Below, piece after piece: positions 43,213-51,507 of a stretch of DNA of 64,000 bases. Within the stretch, counting starts at the first letter, position 1, and each line of letters begins with the position of its first letter. A model generated the notes under the pieces. That model had not been told where the DNA came from. It made no database searches and saw nothing but the letters and a program-made list of their open reading frames with translations. Source of the DNA: JAHEEL01 sp942491345 (GTDB taxonomy: Bacteria; Actinomycetota; Acidimicrobiia; Spongiisociales; UBA5794); contig CALOAN010000048.1 in assembly GCA_942491345.1 (NCBI GenBank), forward strand, positions 1-64,000, read 5' to 3'. Both the position numbers and the translations under genes were made by a program.

Positions 43213-43473
43213 GTGAACACATCAATGGAACTGCCGACGATCGAAGCACCGCTGCTCGAGGAACGTCCCTGGGCGGTCTATTCGGCCTGCCGGGAAGCCG
43301 ACCCCGAGATCTTCTTTGCGTCGACCCGCGCCGACGAACGCGCCGCTCTCGCGGTGTGCAGGACGTGTGCGGTAGCCGACCACTGTCTCGAGTTCGCCCT
43401 CGAGACCCGTGAGCGTTTCGGTGTCTGGGGCGGCACGAACGAGCGTGAGCGCCGGCGCCTCCTCAAAGGCTGA
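43213..43473 (+). CDS. whiB: WhiB-family Fe-S transcriptional regulator
   Basis: An 86-residue WhiB-like protein (an actinobacterial marker family). The four cluster-binding Cys residues are visible: one in YSACREADPEIFF and three in AVCRTCAVADHC, followed by the beta-turn motif FGVWGG (about 75-80) and a basic DNA-binding tail (NERERRRLL). It binds a [4Fe-4S] cluster and works with the principal sigma factor. The start is GTG 43213 after GAGGAAGG, or ATG 43225. Target genes are unknown. Confidence 0.93.
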   Translation: MNTSMELPTIEAPLLEERPWAVYSACREADPEIFFASTRADERAALAVCRTCAVADHCLEFALETRERFGVWGGTNERERRRLLKG

Positions 43474-43478
43474 TCGCT

Positions 43479-45860
43479 CTACACCGCCCGCTCGCGAACT
43501 ACCTCGACCACATTGAGTCGACCGACCGTGGTGATACCGGGAATGACTGAAAGCAACGCAACGATGATCATCGCGATCGCAGACAGGACCATTGTCGACG
43601 GGCGCATCTCGAGGTTGAACTTCATCATGTCGCTGGAGTAGGTGCTCATCATCCATGCGGCTGCGAGGTACCCGACGATCAGGCCCGGAATGATCCCGAG
43701 GGACACCAGCAACACGTTCTCGCCGGTGATGAGCGCAGCAATCCGGGCCTGTGAGAGGCCGTTTGCGCGCATCATGGCATATTCAGTCGACCGTTCGGCG
43801 ACGTTCACCGAGATTGTGTTGAAGATGAGGGCGAAGGCCATTGCGCCACCGAAGATGATCATGATTCCGATGAACGCGTAGAACAGGCCCATGTACTTCT
43901 GCACCAGGTCGTAGAGAGCGCGATTGTCGATCACTGATATGACGCCGTTGGCGCTGTGAATGCTGTCGAGGACGTCATCTCGGACGACCCCATCATCGAA
44001 GACCGCTGCGATCGATGTGATCGTCGGGCTCTCGAGCGTCGATTCGGCCACCGCGGGATCAGCCGCAGCCAAGGACGAGACAAGCGTGTCCCTATCCATG
44101 TACAGCACCGTGCCCATGGGCTCGTTGACCCAATCTCGCACGACGGCGGTGATCGATGTTTCTAACGTACCGAAGGTGATTGTCACGGTGTCACCGAGGT
44201 CGACACCGATCTCGTCCTTGAGTGATACTCCGGCCAGGATGCCATCGCTCGGCAGCACGCCGTCCTCGGTGGAGAACCCGCGGACCAGCGTATCGGGCAC
44301 GTAGGCCTGCAACTGTGTCCCATAGCTCGTGCCGGAGAACTTGGCGTTGGCGGGGAGCGTGACAACCGGTTCGACGTCTGCCACGCCATCCACAGTGGCG
44401 ACAGCTGCGATCTGATCGGCGCCGATCGGCGTGTTCATCAGCACTGCGGCATCGGAAAGATCGATCTCGTTGAACTGGCGGTCCAGGAGAACCTGAACAG
44501 TGTCGATCATGCCCCACGAGGCGAGCACGAGCGTCAAAGCCAGTACGACGCCCATCATCGTCGAGAAGCTACGCAGCTTGTTGCGGCCGACCCCGCGAAA
44601 CACCATCAACCAACGGACCGGCAGTCGCCGCATCGGTGGCACCACGACCTCGATCAGGCTCCGACGCCCCCGCGTTGCAGGAACCTCGCCCCGCATGGCC
44701 TCCGCGGGACTCAAGTGGAACACCGCCAGGGCAGGAGCAAGCGCAGCGAGGGCACCGGTGACCACCCCGAACACGATGCCGACGATGACCGTGATCCACC
44801 GCAATTCCCTGATGGTGTCCGGGATACCCAATGACGTGGTGTACAAACCGGTGATACCCCATCCGGCCGCTACTCCAAGGAGTGTTCCAACTACGGCGCC
44901 GGCGAGTCCGAGGATCAGTCCGTACGAGAGAAAGTGCCACGTGAGGATGCTGCGGCTCACGCCGCTGGCGCGGAGCGTCCCGATCTGTGAGCGCTGTGCG
45001 TACACGATGCGCGTCAGGAGGATGAAGGCGGCCATTCCAGCGGCGAGGAGGAACAACACGGGGAACGCAAACGCCATTTGCTCGAAGCCCTGCAAGTCAA
45101 GGGCGAGGCCTGCATTCGATGGCTCGTCGGCCTGGGTCATGATGTTCGCGGCGTGCGCCGTGTTCGCGGCATCGGTGACCGCGGCGTCAACGGTGGCCCG
45201 GTCCGCTCCCTGGTCGTACGCCATGACAACTTGGTTGGTAGTCGCCTCGGGGGCGACCGCGGCCACGGCGTCGGCCGAGACGAATGCGACACCGAATGTC
45301 CCGGGAGGAGAGAAGAACTCCTGGCGGCTGCGCGCGGGCCAAAGGTACTCAGGTGAAACCACGATGCCGCGAACCGTGACTTCGGTCCACCCTGCAGCGG
45401 TAGCGATTCTGAAATGATCACCGATCCCCAGCCCGTATTCGACGGCCATGTGAGTCTCGACCAGAACCCCGGAAGGATCGGTCGGCGAGAGGTAGTTGCC
45501 GGCGGTGACGTCGACCTGGTTCACGTTCGGCTGAGCGTCTGCCGGCATCGTCACTGCGCGCCCGATGAAGTTGCTATCGCCGACAGAGAAGGGGATGTCG
45601 GCCTCGGTGCGCTGCTCGGCGACATCGACGCCGGGGATCGCCCCGGCGGTTTCGGCGAATCCTTGGTCGGCACCCGTCACGGTCATGTCGGCAAAGTTGA
45701 GGCGGTCGTAGGTGCCCGTGTAGGACGCCTCGAGATTCCTGTACGAGTCGAAGGACGCGCCGAACATCAATACGCCGAGGGTGATCGTCACGAAAACCGC
45801 AATGATTTGCCACCGGGAACGGCGGAAGTCGCGAGCACGCTTGGTCGCGAGGTAGCTCAC
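43479..45860 (-). CDS. ABC transporter permease, FtsX/MacB type, duplicated
   Basis: A 793-residue permease with two FtsX domains and large extracytoplasmic loops, giving about ten membrane helices. The N-terminal helix (about 16-36) is followed by a MacB-PCD-like periplasmic domain, and the repeats end near VLFLLAAGMAAFILLTRIVY and IMIIFGGAMAFALIFNTISV. It works with the ATPase encoded directly upstream (4-bp overlap). Such systems extrude lipids, lipoproteins or peptides, or act mechanically. The substrate is unknown. TetR control points toward a toxic or inducible substrate. Confidence 0.9.
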   Translation of the reverse strand: MSYLATKRARDFRRSRWQIIAVFVTITLGVLMFGASFDSYRNLEASYTGTYDRLNFADMTVTGADQGFAETAGAIPGVDVAEQRTEADIPFSVGDSNFIGRAVTMPADAQPNVNQVDVTAGNYLSPTDPSGVLVETHMAVEYGLGIGDHFRIATAAGWTEVTVRGIVVSPEYLWPARSRQEFFSPPGTFGVAFVSADAVAAVAPEATTNQVVMAYDQGADRATVDAAVTDAANTAHAANIMTQADEPSNAGLALDLQGFEQMAFAFPVLFLLAAGMAAFILLTRIVYAQRSQIGTLRASGVSRSILTWHFLSYGLILGLAGAVVGTLLGVAAGWGITGLYTTSLGIPDTIRELRWITVIVGIVFGVVTGALAALAPALAVFHLSPAEAMRGEVPATRGRRSLIEVVVPPMRRLPVRWLMVFRGVGRNKLRSFSTMMGVVLALTLVLASWGMIDTVQVLLDRQFNEIDLSDAAVLMNTPIGADQIAAVATVDGVADVEPVVTLPANAKFSGTSYGTQLQAYVPDTLVRGFSTEDGVLPSDGILAGVSLKDEIGVDLGDTVTITFGTLETSITAVVRDWVNEPMGTVLYMDRDTLVSSLAAADPAVAESTLESPTITSIAAVFDDGVVRDDVLDSIHSANGVISVIDNRALYDLVQKYMGLFYAFIGIMIIFGGAMAFALIFNTISVNVAERSTEYAMMRANGLSQARIAALITGENVLLVSLGIIPGLIVGYLAAAWMMSTYSSDMMKFNLEMRPSTMVLSAIAMIIVALLSVIPGITTVGRLNVVEVVRERAV

Positions 45861-46567
45861 CAGGTCAGTTCCCTCGGCTGGGCCGGCTTCGGATTCTCAG
45901 CGTTGTCGACGATCTCGCCGTCGCGAAGTCGAATGACGCGATCGGCCATCTCGGCGATGACCGAGTTGTGCGTGACGGTGACGACGCTCCGATCTCCGTT
46001 GCTCGTCACCGATCTGAGGAGCTCCAGAACCTGAATACCCGTGTCGATGTCGAGGGACCCCGTCGGTTCATCGCAGAGGAGGAGGCTGGGGTTCTTGACG
46101 AGTCCTCGGGCGATCGAGACTCGCTGTTGCTCACCGCCGGAGAGCTGGCCCGGGAAGTGATCAGCACGGTCCGCCAGGCCCACCTGTTCGAGCACGGTGT
46201 CGGTTCGAGCCTCGGCGTCTCCGTCGATGAGCTCGGCGATGAGGGCGACGTTCTCCCGTGCGGTGAGGGTCGGAACGAGGTTGTAGAACTGGAAAACAAA
46301 GCCGATGGCTGAGAGCCGGTATGCGGTCTGCTGCTTCTGATTGAGGGCTGATACTTCGACGCCGTCCGTCTCGATCGTCCCGCTCGTTGGCTCCTCGAGA
46401 GCGCCGATCTGGTTCAGCAGTGTCGTCTTGCCTGAGCCGCTCGGGCCGAGGATCACGACGAACTCACCGCGCTGAACCTCAAAACTCACGCCACTCAAGG
46501 CATGCACTTCGGTCTCGCCCTCACCGTAGATCTTCGTGAGATCGGTCGTCTTCACTGCTGGCGTCAT
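45857..46567 (-). CDS. ABC transporter ATP-binding protein (LolD/MacB-like)
   Basis: A 236-residue ATPase with Walker A GPSGSGKTT (about 41-49), Q-loop, signature LSGGEQQRVSIARGL (about 141-155), Walker B LLLCDEPTGSLD (about 160-171) and switch His in VTHN. It energises the FtsX-type permease that overlaps its 3' end by 4 bp. The gene is divergent from a TetR regulator, with a perfect operator-like dyad between, so expression is probably repressed by that protein. Confidence 0.94.
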   Translation of the reverse strand: MTPAVKTTDLTKIYGEGETEVHALSGVSFEVQRGEFVVILGPSGSGKTTLLNQIGALEEPTSGTIETDGVEVSALNQKQQTAYRLSAIGFVFQFYNLVPTLTARENVALIAELIDGDAEARTDTVLEQVGLADRADHFPGQLSGGEQQRVSIARGLVKNPSLLLCDEPTGSLDIDTGIQVLELLRSVTSNGDRSVVTVTHNSVIAEMADRVIRLRDGEIVDNAENPKPAQPRELTW

Positions 46568-46582
46568 GGGGACACTCCTACG

Positions 46583-46597
46583 TGACAGTCACTGTCA
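46583..46597. promoter_or_regulatory. 15-bp palindrome, putative TetR operator
   Basis: TGACAGT-C-ACTGTCA is a perfect inverted repeat in the 49-bp space between the divergent ABC ATPase (start 46567) and TetR gene (start 46617). Both promoters must overlap it, so one repressor could silence both directions. Confidence 0.7.
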
Positions 46598-46616
46598 TAT
46601 GCTAGTCTCTTTCACG

Positions 46617-47204
46617 ATGGATGGATCCGCGCTGTCGCTGACCGGCCGCAAACGGCGGGCAATGATGCTCCGCGTGCAGGACGAGGCGTTTCGTAGCGCA
46701 TTCGAGGTGGGGTACGCCGCGACCACCGTCGAGGCGATCGCTGCCGCCACCGAGGTCTCGCCGTCAACGGTGTACCGGGCATTCGGGACAAAGGAGGGCA
46801 TCTTCCTTTGGGACGAGCTGGAACTTCCCATCAGGGAGCTGTTCGAAGGCGAGTTGGCGCAGCACTCACCTGCTGAGGCTTCGATCGCCGTCGTTGAGGC
46901 GATCGGCCGCCTCGAGTTCCATCTGTCGGATGCCGAGATGCGGGCACGTTCGGAGTTTCTCCTTGCCGAGCCGGCACTGCGGTCATCGCTCAGCCAGGCA
47001 TTCCGGTCCTTCGAGGCCGACCTAGCTCGGCACTTTGTTCGGAGCGGAATGGTTGGTCCAATCGAGGCGAGAATCACGGCGGCAGCCGCGATGGCCGCGA
47101 TGCTCGCCGCATTCGAAGTGTGGGTCAAGACCGAGCCTCCACGGGCGTTCTCGTCGGCGGCGAACGATGCGGCTGCTTCGCTTCGGAGGGTGCTGACCGG
47201 GTAG
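46617..47204 (+). CDS. TetR-family transcriptional regulator
   Basis: A 195-residue TetR-type regulator. The N-terminal HTH (about 13-60) reads AFEVGYAATTVEAIAAATEVSPSTVYRAF and GTKEGIFLWDE, a classic TetR DNA-binding domain. The C-terminal ligand domain is Ala-rich and helical. It is divergent from the ABC exporter operon with a perfect dyad in the shared promoter, the usual layout for a local repressor of an exporter. The ligand is unknown, perhaps the exported compound. The trpD gene starts 12 bp downstream. Confidence 0.92.
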   Translation: MDGSALSLTGRKRRAMMLRVQDEAFRSAFEVGYAATTVEAIAAATEVSPSTVYRAFGTKEGIFLWDELELPIRELFEGELAQHSPAEASIAVVEAIGRLEFHLSDAEMRARSEFLLAEPALRSSLSQAFRSFEADLARHFVRSGMVGPIEARITAAAAMAAMLAAFEVWVKTEPPRAFSSAANDAAASLRRVLTG

Positions 47205-47215
47205 GGTCTTCGTCT

Positions 47216-48241
47216 ATGCCCGGCATCTCCTGGCCCGCAATGCTCAATCGGTTGATCTCCGGTTCCGACCTCACACGCGAGGAGGCGTATGCGGCGATGG
47301 CCGAGATCATGTCCGGCGATGCGTCCGAATCGCAGATCGCAGCCCTGCTCGTGGCGCTGCGAGCGAAGGGCGAGACCTCCGAGGAGATGACAGGCCTCGT
47401 CAACGCCATGGTGGAGGCTTCGGTTCAGGTGGATGTGGGGGAGCCCGTAGTCGACTCGGTCGGGACCGGTGGTGACCAATCCGGGACATTCAACATCTCG
47501 ACGACGGCCGCATTCATCGCGGCGGGAGCCGGCGTCAAGATCGCCAAACACGGGAATCGGGCCGCATCATCGAAGACCGGCTCTGCGGACGTGCTCGAGG
47601 CGCTGGGCTTCAACCTCGAGATGGAACCGGACGCTACCGCCGCGATGGTCCGCGAGGTCGGCTTCGGGTTCTTCTTCGCTCCCCGCTATCACCCGGCGAT
47701 GCGGCACGCCGCTCCCGTACGATCTTCGCTCGGAATCCGAAGCGTCTTCAACTTCCTTGGGCCGCTCACCAATCCCGCAGGTGCGACCCGGTTGTCGGTT
47801 GGAACGTCTGATCCTCGAATGGCGGGATTGATGGTCGACGTACTGCGAAATCGCGGAGCTGAGCGTGCCTTCGTCTTCTACGGGGAGGACGGCCTGGATG
47901 AGCTGACCACCACCGGGCCGTCGTTCATCTACCGGCTTCGGGACGGGGAGGTGACGACGGCCGAGTTCACCCCGGAGGACTTCGGTGTTCGGCGTGCCAC
48001 GTTGGACGATCTGAAGGGTGGGTCAGTCGAGGAGAACGCCGGAATTCTACGTTCGATTCTCGATGGTCGCCCCGGTCCGAGGCGGGACATCGCCGTGGTC
48101 AACGCTGCCCCGGCGATCGTCGTCTCGGGCCTCGCCGACGGATTTGTCGAAGCGGTGGATCTTGCTCGCGAGGCTATCGACTCGGGTGATGCACGCGCCG
48201 TGCTCCAGCGTTCAATCGCGTTCACGAAGGCGCACTCGTAG
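47216..48241 (+). CDS. trpD: Anthranilate phosphoribosyltransferase
   Basis: A 341-residue enzyme joining anthranilate and PRPP in tryptophan synthesis. The N-terminal helical domain (about 8-70) is followed by the PRPP loop SVGTGGDQSGTFNIST (about 82-97), the NHGNRAASSKTGSADVLEALG-like segment (KHGNRAASSK here) and the GP(M)xNPA-type loop FLGPLTNPAG. The ATG 47216 is 12 bp after the TetR stop. No other trp gene is nearby. The selenoprotein candidate starts 40 bp downstream on the same strand and may be co-transcribed. Confidence 0.93.
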   Translation: MPGISWPAMLNRLISGSDLTREEAYAAMAEIMSGDASESQIAALLVALRAKGETSEEMTGLVNAMVEASVQVDVGEPVVDSVGTGGDQSGTFNISTTAAFIAAGAGVKIAKHGNRAASSKTGSADVLEALGFNLEMEPDATAAMVREVGFGFFFAPRYHPAMRHAAPVRSSLGIRSVFNFLGPLTNPAGATRLSVGTSDPRMAGLMVDVLRNRGAERAFVFYGEDGLDELTTTGPSFIYRLRDGEVTTAEFTPEDFGVRRATLDDLKGGSVEENAGILRSILDGRPGPRRDIAVVNAAPAIVVSGLADGFVEAVDLAREAIDSGDARAVLQRSIAFTKAHS

Positions 48242-48281
48242 AAACGTCCCCATATCCCGCCGCCGCCGGTACGGTGGTCGC

Positions 48282-48917
48282 ATGCGGAGAGCACTACTTC
48301 TGATCGCGGCGCTCACCGTCGCGGCTGCTTCATGTTCGAGCGGCACCGATGCAGCTGCGCCCGCCGCTGAGGCGTCGTCCACGACCATCGCCGCTCAGTC
48401 CGAAGCAGACGCGTCGACAACGGCGACCACTGTTCCCGACTCCGTTCCCTCAGAGACGAAGACCGTGCCTGACTCGGAGGCGCCGCCGGAAACGGCCGCA
48501 CCCGTCGATGGGCCGCCGGCACCCGACTTCACCATGACGCTCTACGGTGGAAGCAAGTTCACGCTCTCGGAAGAACAGAAGCCGGTGTATCTGGTCTTCT
48601 GGGCCGAATGGTGAAGCACCTGCCGACAGGAGTTGCCTGTCATCAATGCGGTGGCCCCCGACTACGCCGACTCGGTGCGCTTCATCGCGGTCGCGGGGCG
48701 ATCGGACCTCCCTGCGACGAAAGCCCGCGCCGATGAACTCCTATCGAACGTGGATTGGGGTCTCGATGAGTCCGTGTGGAACCTCTACGGTGTCCGGGGC
48801 CAGCCGGTCTCGTTCTTGATCACCGGGAACGACATCGAGGTCGGTAATTGGTTCGGAGCCGCGGGCGAAGAAACCCTGCGGGCGGCGCTCGACGAGCTTG
48901 TCGCACTCGGGGCCTAG
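48282..48917 (+). CDS. Probable selenoprotein: TlpA/ResA-like thioredoxin lipoprotein with UxxC
   Basis: 211 residues if the in-frame TGA at 48612-48614 is read as selenocysteine. Residues 1-17 are a signal peptide with lipobox AAASC (lipid-bearing Cys18), a Thr/Ala/Glu-Pro linker runs to about 79, and a thioredoxin fold covers 80-211. The active site reads FWAEW-U-STC-RQELP: the TGA falls exactly at the first Cys of the redoxin CxxC (U111, Cys114). Translation continues in frame with a proper redoxin C-terminus (GVRGQPVSFLIT, with cis-Pro). A bSECIS-like hairpin follows the TGA. A simple nonsense mutation is the alternative, but the hairpin makes Sec more likely. It would act as an extracytoplasmic disulfide or peroxide reductase. 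Confidence 0.78.
48612..48653 (+). promoter_or_regulatory. Putative bacterial SECIS element
   Basis: Just after TGA 48612-48614 lies a perfect 6-bp stem, GACAGG (48625-48630) with CCTGTC (48636-48641), closing the 5-base loop AGTTG. The loop starts 16 bases after the TGA and has G as its second base. Both fit the known bacterial SECIS rules (loop about 16-37 bases downstream, a G among the first two loop bases). An outer CACC (48617-48620) can pair with GGTG (48650-48653). Confidence 0.72.
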
Positions 48918-48924
48918 TGCTGCA

Positions 48925-49605
48925 CTAGCGGCGGACCACCGACCAGACGAGTGCCACAATCCCGACCACGAGCCCCGTGGCGTAGAACCAAACGGGTCCG
49001 CCCGAAATCGATGGTTGGAGCGGCTCGACGACGAGTCGGGTCCCCGCGGCTGCGATCACAGCGATCGCAGCCGGAGCACCTGCGGGCGGTCGGCGGAAGG
49101 CCTTCCACCAGGCGAGGCCAACGGCGCTCGCCCCGAGCATGAGTGCCGCGTAGACGCCGACCGGATGGCGCGTCACGTCGCTCCCTGCCTGTGCTATGGC
49201 CCAAGGGAGGTCCGACGCCGTCCCGAGGCATGTGCCGCGGACAAGACATCCCGCCTGCCATCCGGCCAGACCCGCCAGCGCTGCGGCCGAGATGCCGTCC
49301 GCCATCGTGACGGGTTCCTTCCGTACGAGCCAGGCAAACACAGCAAGGGCTCCGAGTGAAGCACCAACCGTTGAGACACCGGATCGGACCAGGATCACGT
49401 CCATCGGATGGGCGATCGGGTTCACACCGTCGATCAACATCGCGACGATCCGGCCAATGAAGATTCCCGCGACCGCAGACACAACGCCGGCTTCCCACAG
49501 GTTCCCGGTGCACCGGGCGGCGTTGCCGTGTCTGGCTTCCCACCAGAGCATGGTGTAGGCAGCTGCGCCGGCGATGGCCGCAGCCGCGAGCAGGGTGAAT
49601 TCCAT
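48925..49605 (-). CDS. Prolipoprotein diacylglyceryl transferase-like protein
   Basis: A 226-residue protein with about seven membrane helices. The Lgt-like phrases are GWQAGCLVRGTCLGTASDLPWA (split here around GCLVRGTC) and TRHPVGVYAALML, corresponding to the ARxxC-type and RHPxxLY regions of the Lgt family. Lgt attaches lipid to lipobox Cys. A diverged homologue might modify the two neighbouring lipoproteins, or a separate Lgt may do so. Its start overlaps the stop of the TlpA-like gene (TGATG), implying coupling. Confidence 0.75.
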   Translation of the reverse strand: MEFTLLAAAAIAGAAAYTMLWWEARHGNAARCTGNLWEAGVVSAVAGIFIGRIVAMLIDGVNPIAHPMDVILVRSGVSTVGASLGALAVFAWLVRKEPVTMADGISAAALAGLAGWQAGCLVRGTCLGTASDLPWAIAQAGSDVTRHPVGVYAALMLGASAVGLAWWKAFRRPPAGAPAAIAVIAAAGTRLVVEPLQPSISGGPVWFYATGLVVGIVALVWSVVRR

Positions 49606-50090
49606 CAGCCGTTCACCAGCTCATCGATCTGAAGCGCCAGGGTTCGTTCGTCGATCACGCCGAAGTGGAGATACGAGAGTTCGCCGCCCACCCGGTAGAA
49701 GAACGTGAGCGGAACACCGCGTGAGCCTCCAAGCTCGCTCGGGATCTGGCCCGAGGAATCGGCAAGGTGGAGAACTGGTGCGTCGGGGAAGAATTCAGCG
49801 ATGAAGGCGGTCGCGCCTTCGGGTGTATCGCGCACGTCGAGGCCCACAAACGCCACCTCGTCATCGAATTCCGATGCGGCCCGACTGATCAGCGGTGCTT
49901 CAGAGCGGCAGGGTGTACACCACGATGCCCACACGTTGAGAACGATCGGCTCGGGTGACTCCGCGAGGAGATCCCGTACCTCTTGGCTCGTGACTTCCGT
50001 CGGGGGGTCGATTCCCTCCACTGGCTCGCTCGAAGAGCAGGCCGCCGACGCGAGCGCGATCAACAGGGTGATGACGACGATCCGGAACAC
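49605..50090 (-). CDS. TlpA/ResA-like thioredoxin lipoprotein (Cys form)
   Basis: 161 residues. A signal peptide ends in lipobox SAAC (Cys18), then a thioredoxin-like domain carries the active site NVWASWCTPCRSEAP with Cys58 and Cys61, and the cis-Pro loop is GSRGVPLTFFY. It is the normal Cys counterpart of the UGA-containing redoxin 0.7 kb away on the other strand: WCTPC here against W-U-STC there. The GTG start at 50090 is chosen from the signal peptide. It probably reduces disulfides outside the membrane, for example in cytochrome maturation. It precedes the Lgt-like gene with a 1-bp overlap. Confidence 0.88.
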   Translation of the reverse strand: MFRIVVITLLIALASAACSSSEPVEGIDPPTEVTSQEVRDLLAESPEPIVLNVWASWCTPCRSEAPLISRAASEFDDEVAFVGLDVRDTPEGATAFIAEFFPDAPVLHLADSSGQIPSELGGSRGVPLTFFYRVGGELSYLHFGVIDERTLALQIDELVNG

Positions 50091-50116
50091 GAAGGTGAGC
50101 GTACCTCTGCGGTCGA

Positions 50117-50743
50117 TCAATCGGCCCGGCGAGCGAGCTCTGCCTCGACCTCGTCCAGATCGATGCCGCGTTCGGCAAGGAGCACCAAGAGGTGGTAGAG
50201 GAGATCCGCCGACTCCTCGACGACCCGTTCCGGGGTTCCAGCCCCGGCAGCGTGATCTTTGGCCGCCAGCAGCACCTCGGTCGCCTCCTCGGTGACCTTG
50301 CGACTGCAGGCGTCGACGCCGCCGTTGAGCAGCAGGGTGGTGTAGGAACCCTCGGGTCGCTGCTCGGCTCGGGAGGTGATCGTCGCCCAAAGACTGGGGA
50401 GGACGTCGGGGCGTCGCTTCGCGGTCTTCGCTCGGGGAGGGGTCACAAAGCAGGTTTGTGCTCCCGTATGGCACGCCGGGCCCGACGGGTCGACCGTCAC
50501 GAGCACGGTGTCGGCGTCGCAGTCAAGGCTGATATCGACTACGGACATCGAGTTGCCGCTTGTCTCGCCCTTCTGCCACAGTACATCTCGGCTCCGACTC
50601 CAGAAGTGCATCTTGCCGGTGTCATACGTGGCATCCAAGCTCGTTGCGTTGACGTAGCCGAGCATCAGCACCGTTCCTGTGGCGGCATCCTGGACGATTG
50701 CCGGCACGAGGCCACGCTCGTCGTAGGCAGGTTCGATCCTCAC
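50117..50743 (-). CDS. hisIE: Bifunctional HisI-HisE (PR-AMP cyclohydrolase / PR-ATP pyrophosphatase)
   Basis: A 208-residue fusion catalysing steps 2 and 3 of histidine synthesis. The HisI half (about 1-120) has DCDADTVLVTVDPSGPACHTG with the zinc-binding Asp and Cys residues and GPACHTGAQTCF. The HisE half (about 120-208) has KVTEEATEVLLAAKDH and EESADLLYHLLVLL, the metal-binding Glu/Asp helices of the MazG-like fold. It is the last gene of the his operon and overlaps hisF by 4 bp. Confidence 0.93.
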   Translation of the reverse strand: MRIEPAYDERGLVPAIVQDAATGTVLMLGYVNATSLDATYDTGKMHFWSRSRDVLWQKGETSGNSMSVVDISLDCDADTVLVTVDPSGPACHTGAQTCFVTPPRAKTAKRRPDVLPSLWATITSRAEQRPEGSYTTLLLNGGVDACSRKVTEEATEVLLAAKDHAAGAGTPERVVEESADLLYHLLVLLAERGIDLDEVEAELARRAD

Positions 50744-51507
50744 GCAGCCTCCACGATCCGTATGGGGATGCCGGCAGCCGCCAGGCGGCTCTTGACGACG
50801 GGTATGGGATATTCGGATCGGTGGAATATCGACGCTGCGAGGGCCGCATCGGCACGCCCCGGCCGAAGTGCCGACGCCAGGTCGCTCGGCTCACCTGCAC
50901 CGCCAGAGGCGATAATCGGAACCTTGGTTGCATCTCGAGCAGCCTCGAGCAGCGGGAGGTCGTAGCCGTCTTTCGTCCCATCCCGGTCCATCGATGTGAG
51001 AAGGATCTCCCCCGCGCCCAGGGAAGTGGCGGTGCGGATCCACGCAATGGCGTCGAGTCCGGTGGGAGTCCGGCCACCGTGTGTGACAACCTCCCAGGAG
51101 TCCCCGGTGCGCCGGGCATCGATCGCCACAACAACACATTGCGAGCCGAACGCCGCGGCGCACTCCGAAATCAGATCCGGCCGATCGACGGCCGCGGTGT
51201 TGACCGTCACCTTGTCGGCGCCGGCTCGGAGGACGGCTCTCATATCGTCCACGGTGCGGACGCCGCCCCCTACCGTGAGGGGTACAAAGACGTGCTCGGC
51301 GGTGCGGCGAACGACATCGAGAAGCGTCCCTCGGTTCTCGTGTGAGGCGGTGATGTCGAGGAAGCAGATCTCGTCTGCGCCCTCGGCTGTATATCGGGCG
51401 GCAAGTTCGACCGGGTCGCCCTCGTCGGTGAGGTCAACGAACTGAACGCCCTTCACCACCCGTCCATTCGCGACGTCGAGGCAGGGGATGATGCGACTAC
51501 GCAGCAC
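50740..51507 (-). CDS. hisF: Imidazole glycerol phosphate synthase, cyclase subunit
   Basis: A 255-residue TIM barrel making IGP and AICAR from PRFAR and ammonia. The N-terminal RIIPCLDVANGRVVKG (catalytic Asp at about 11) and the phosphate-binding loops VGGGVRT and SGGAGE are present, with the second catalytic Asp in TSMDRDGTKDGYD. The start is GTG 51507, overlapping hisH by 11 bp, and its partner HisH supplies ammonia. It overlaps hisIE at the 3' end. Confidence 0.95.
   Translation of the reverse strand: MLRSRIIPCLDVANGRVVKGVQFVDLTDEGDPVELAARYTAEGADEICFLDITASHENRGTLLDVVRRTAEHVFVPLTVGGGVRTVDDMRAVLRAGADKVTVNTAAVDRPDLISECAAAFGSQCVVVAIDARRTGDSWEVVTHGGRTPTGLDAIAWIRTATSLGAGEILLTSMDRDGTKDGYDLPLLEAARDATKVPIIASGGAGEPSDLASALRPGRADAALAASIFHRSEYPIPVVKSRLAAAGIPIRIVEAA

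Noticed and set aside
48282..48614. Truncated lipoprotein ending at the TGA as the real product
   Set aside because: The frame continues past the TGA with a conserved redoxin C-terminal half, and a SECIS-like hairpin follows. A simple truncated gene would not keep these, though a recent nonsense mutation is not fully excluded.
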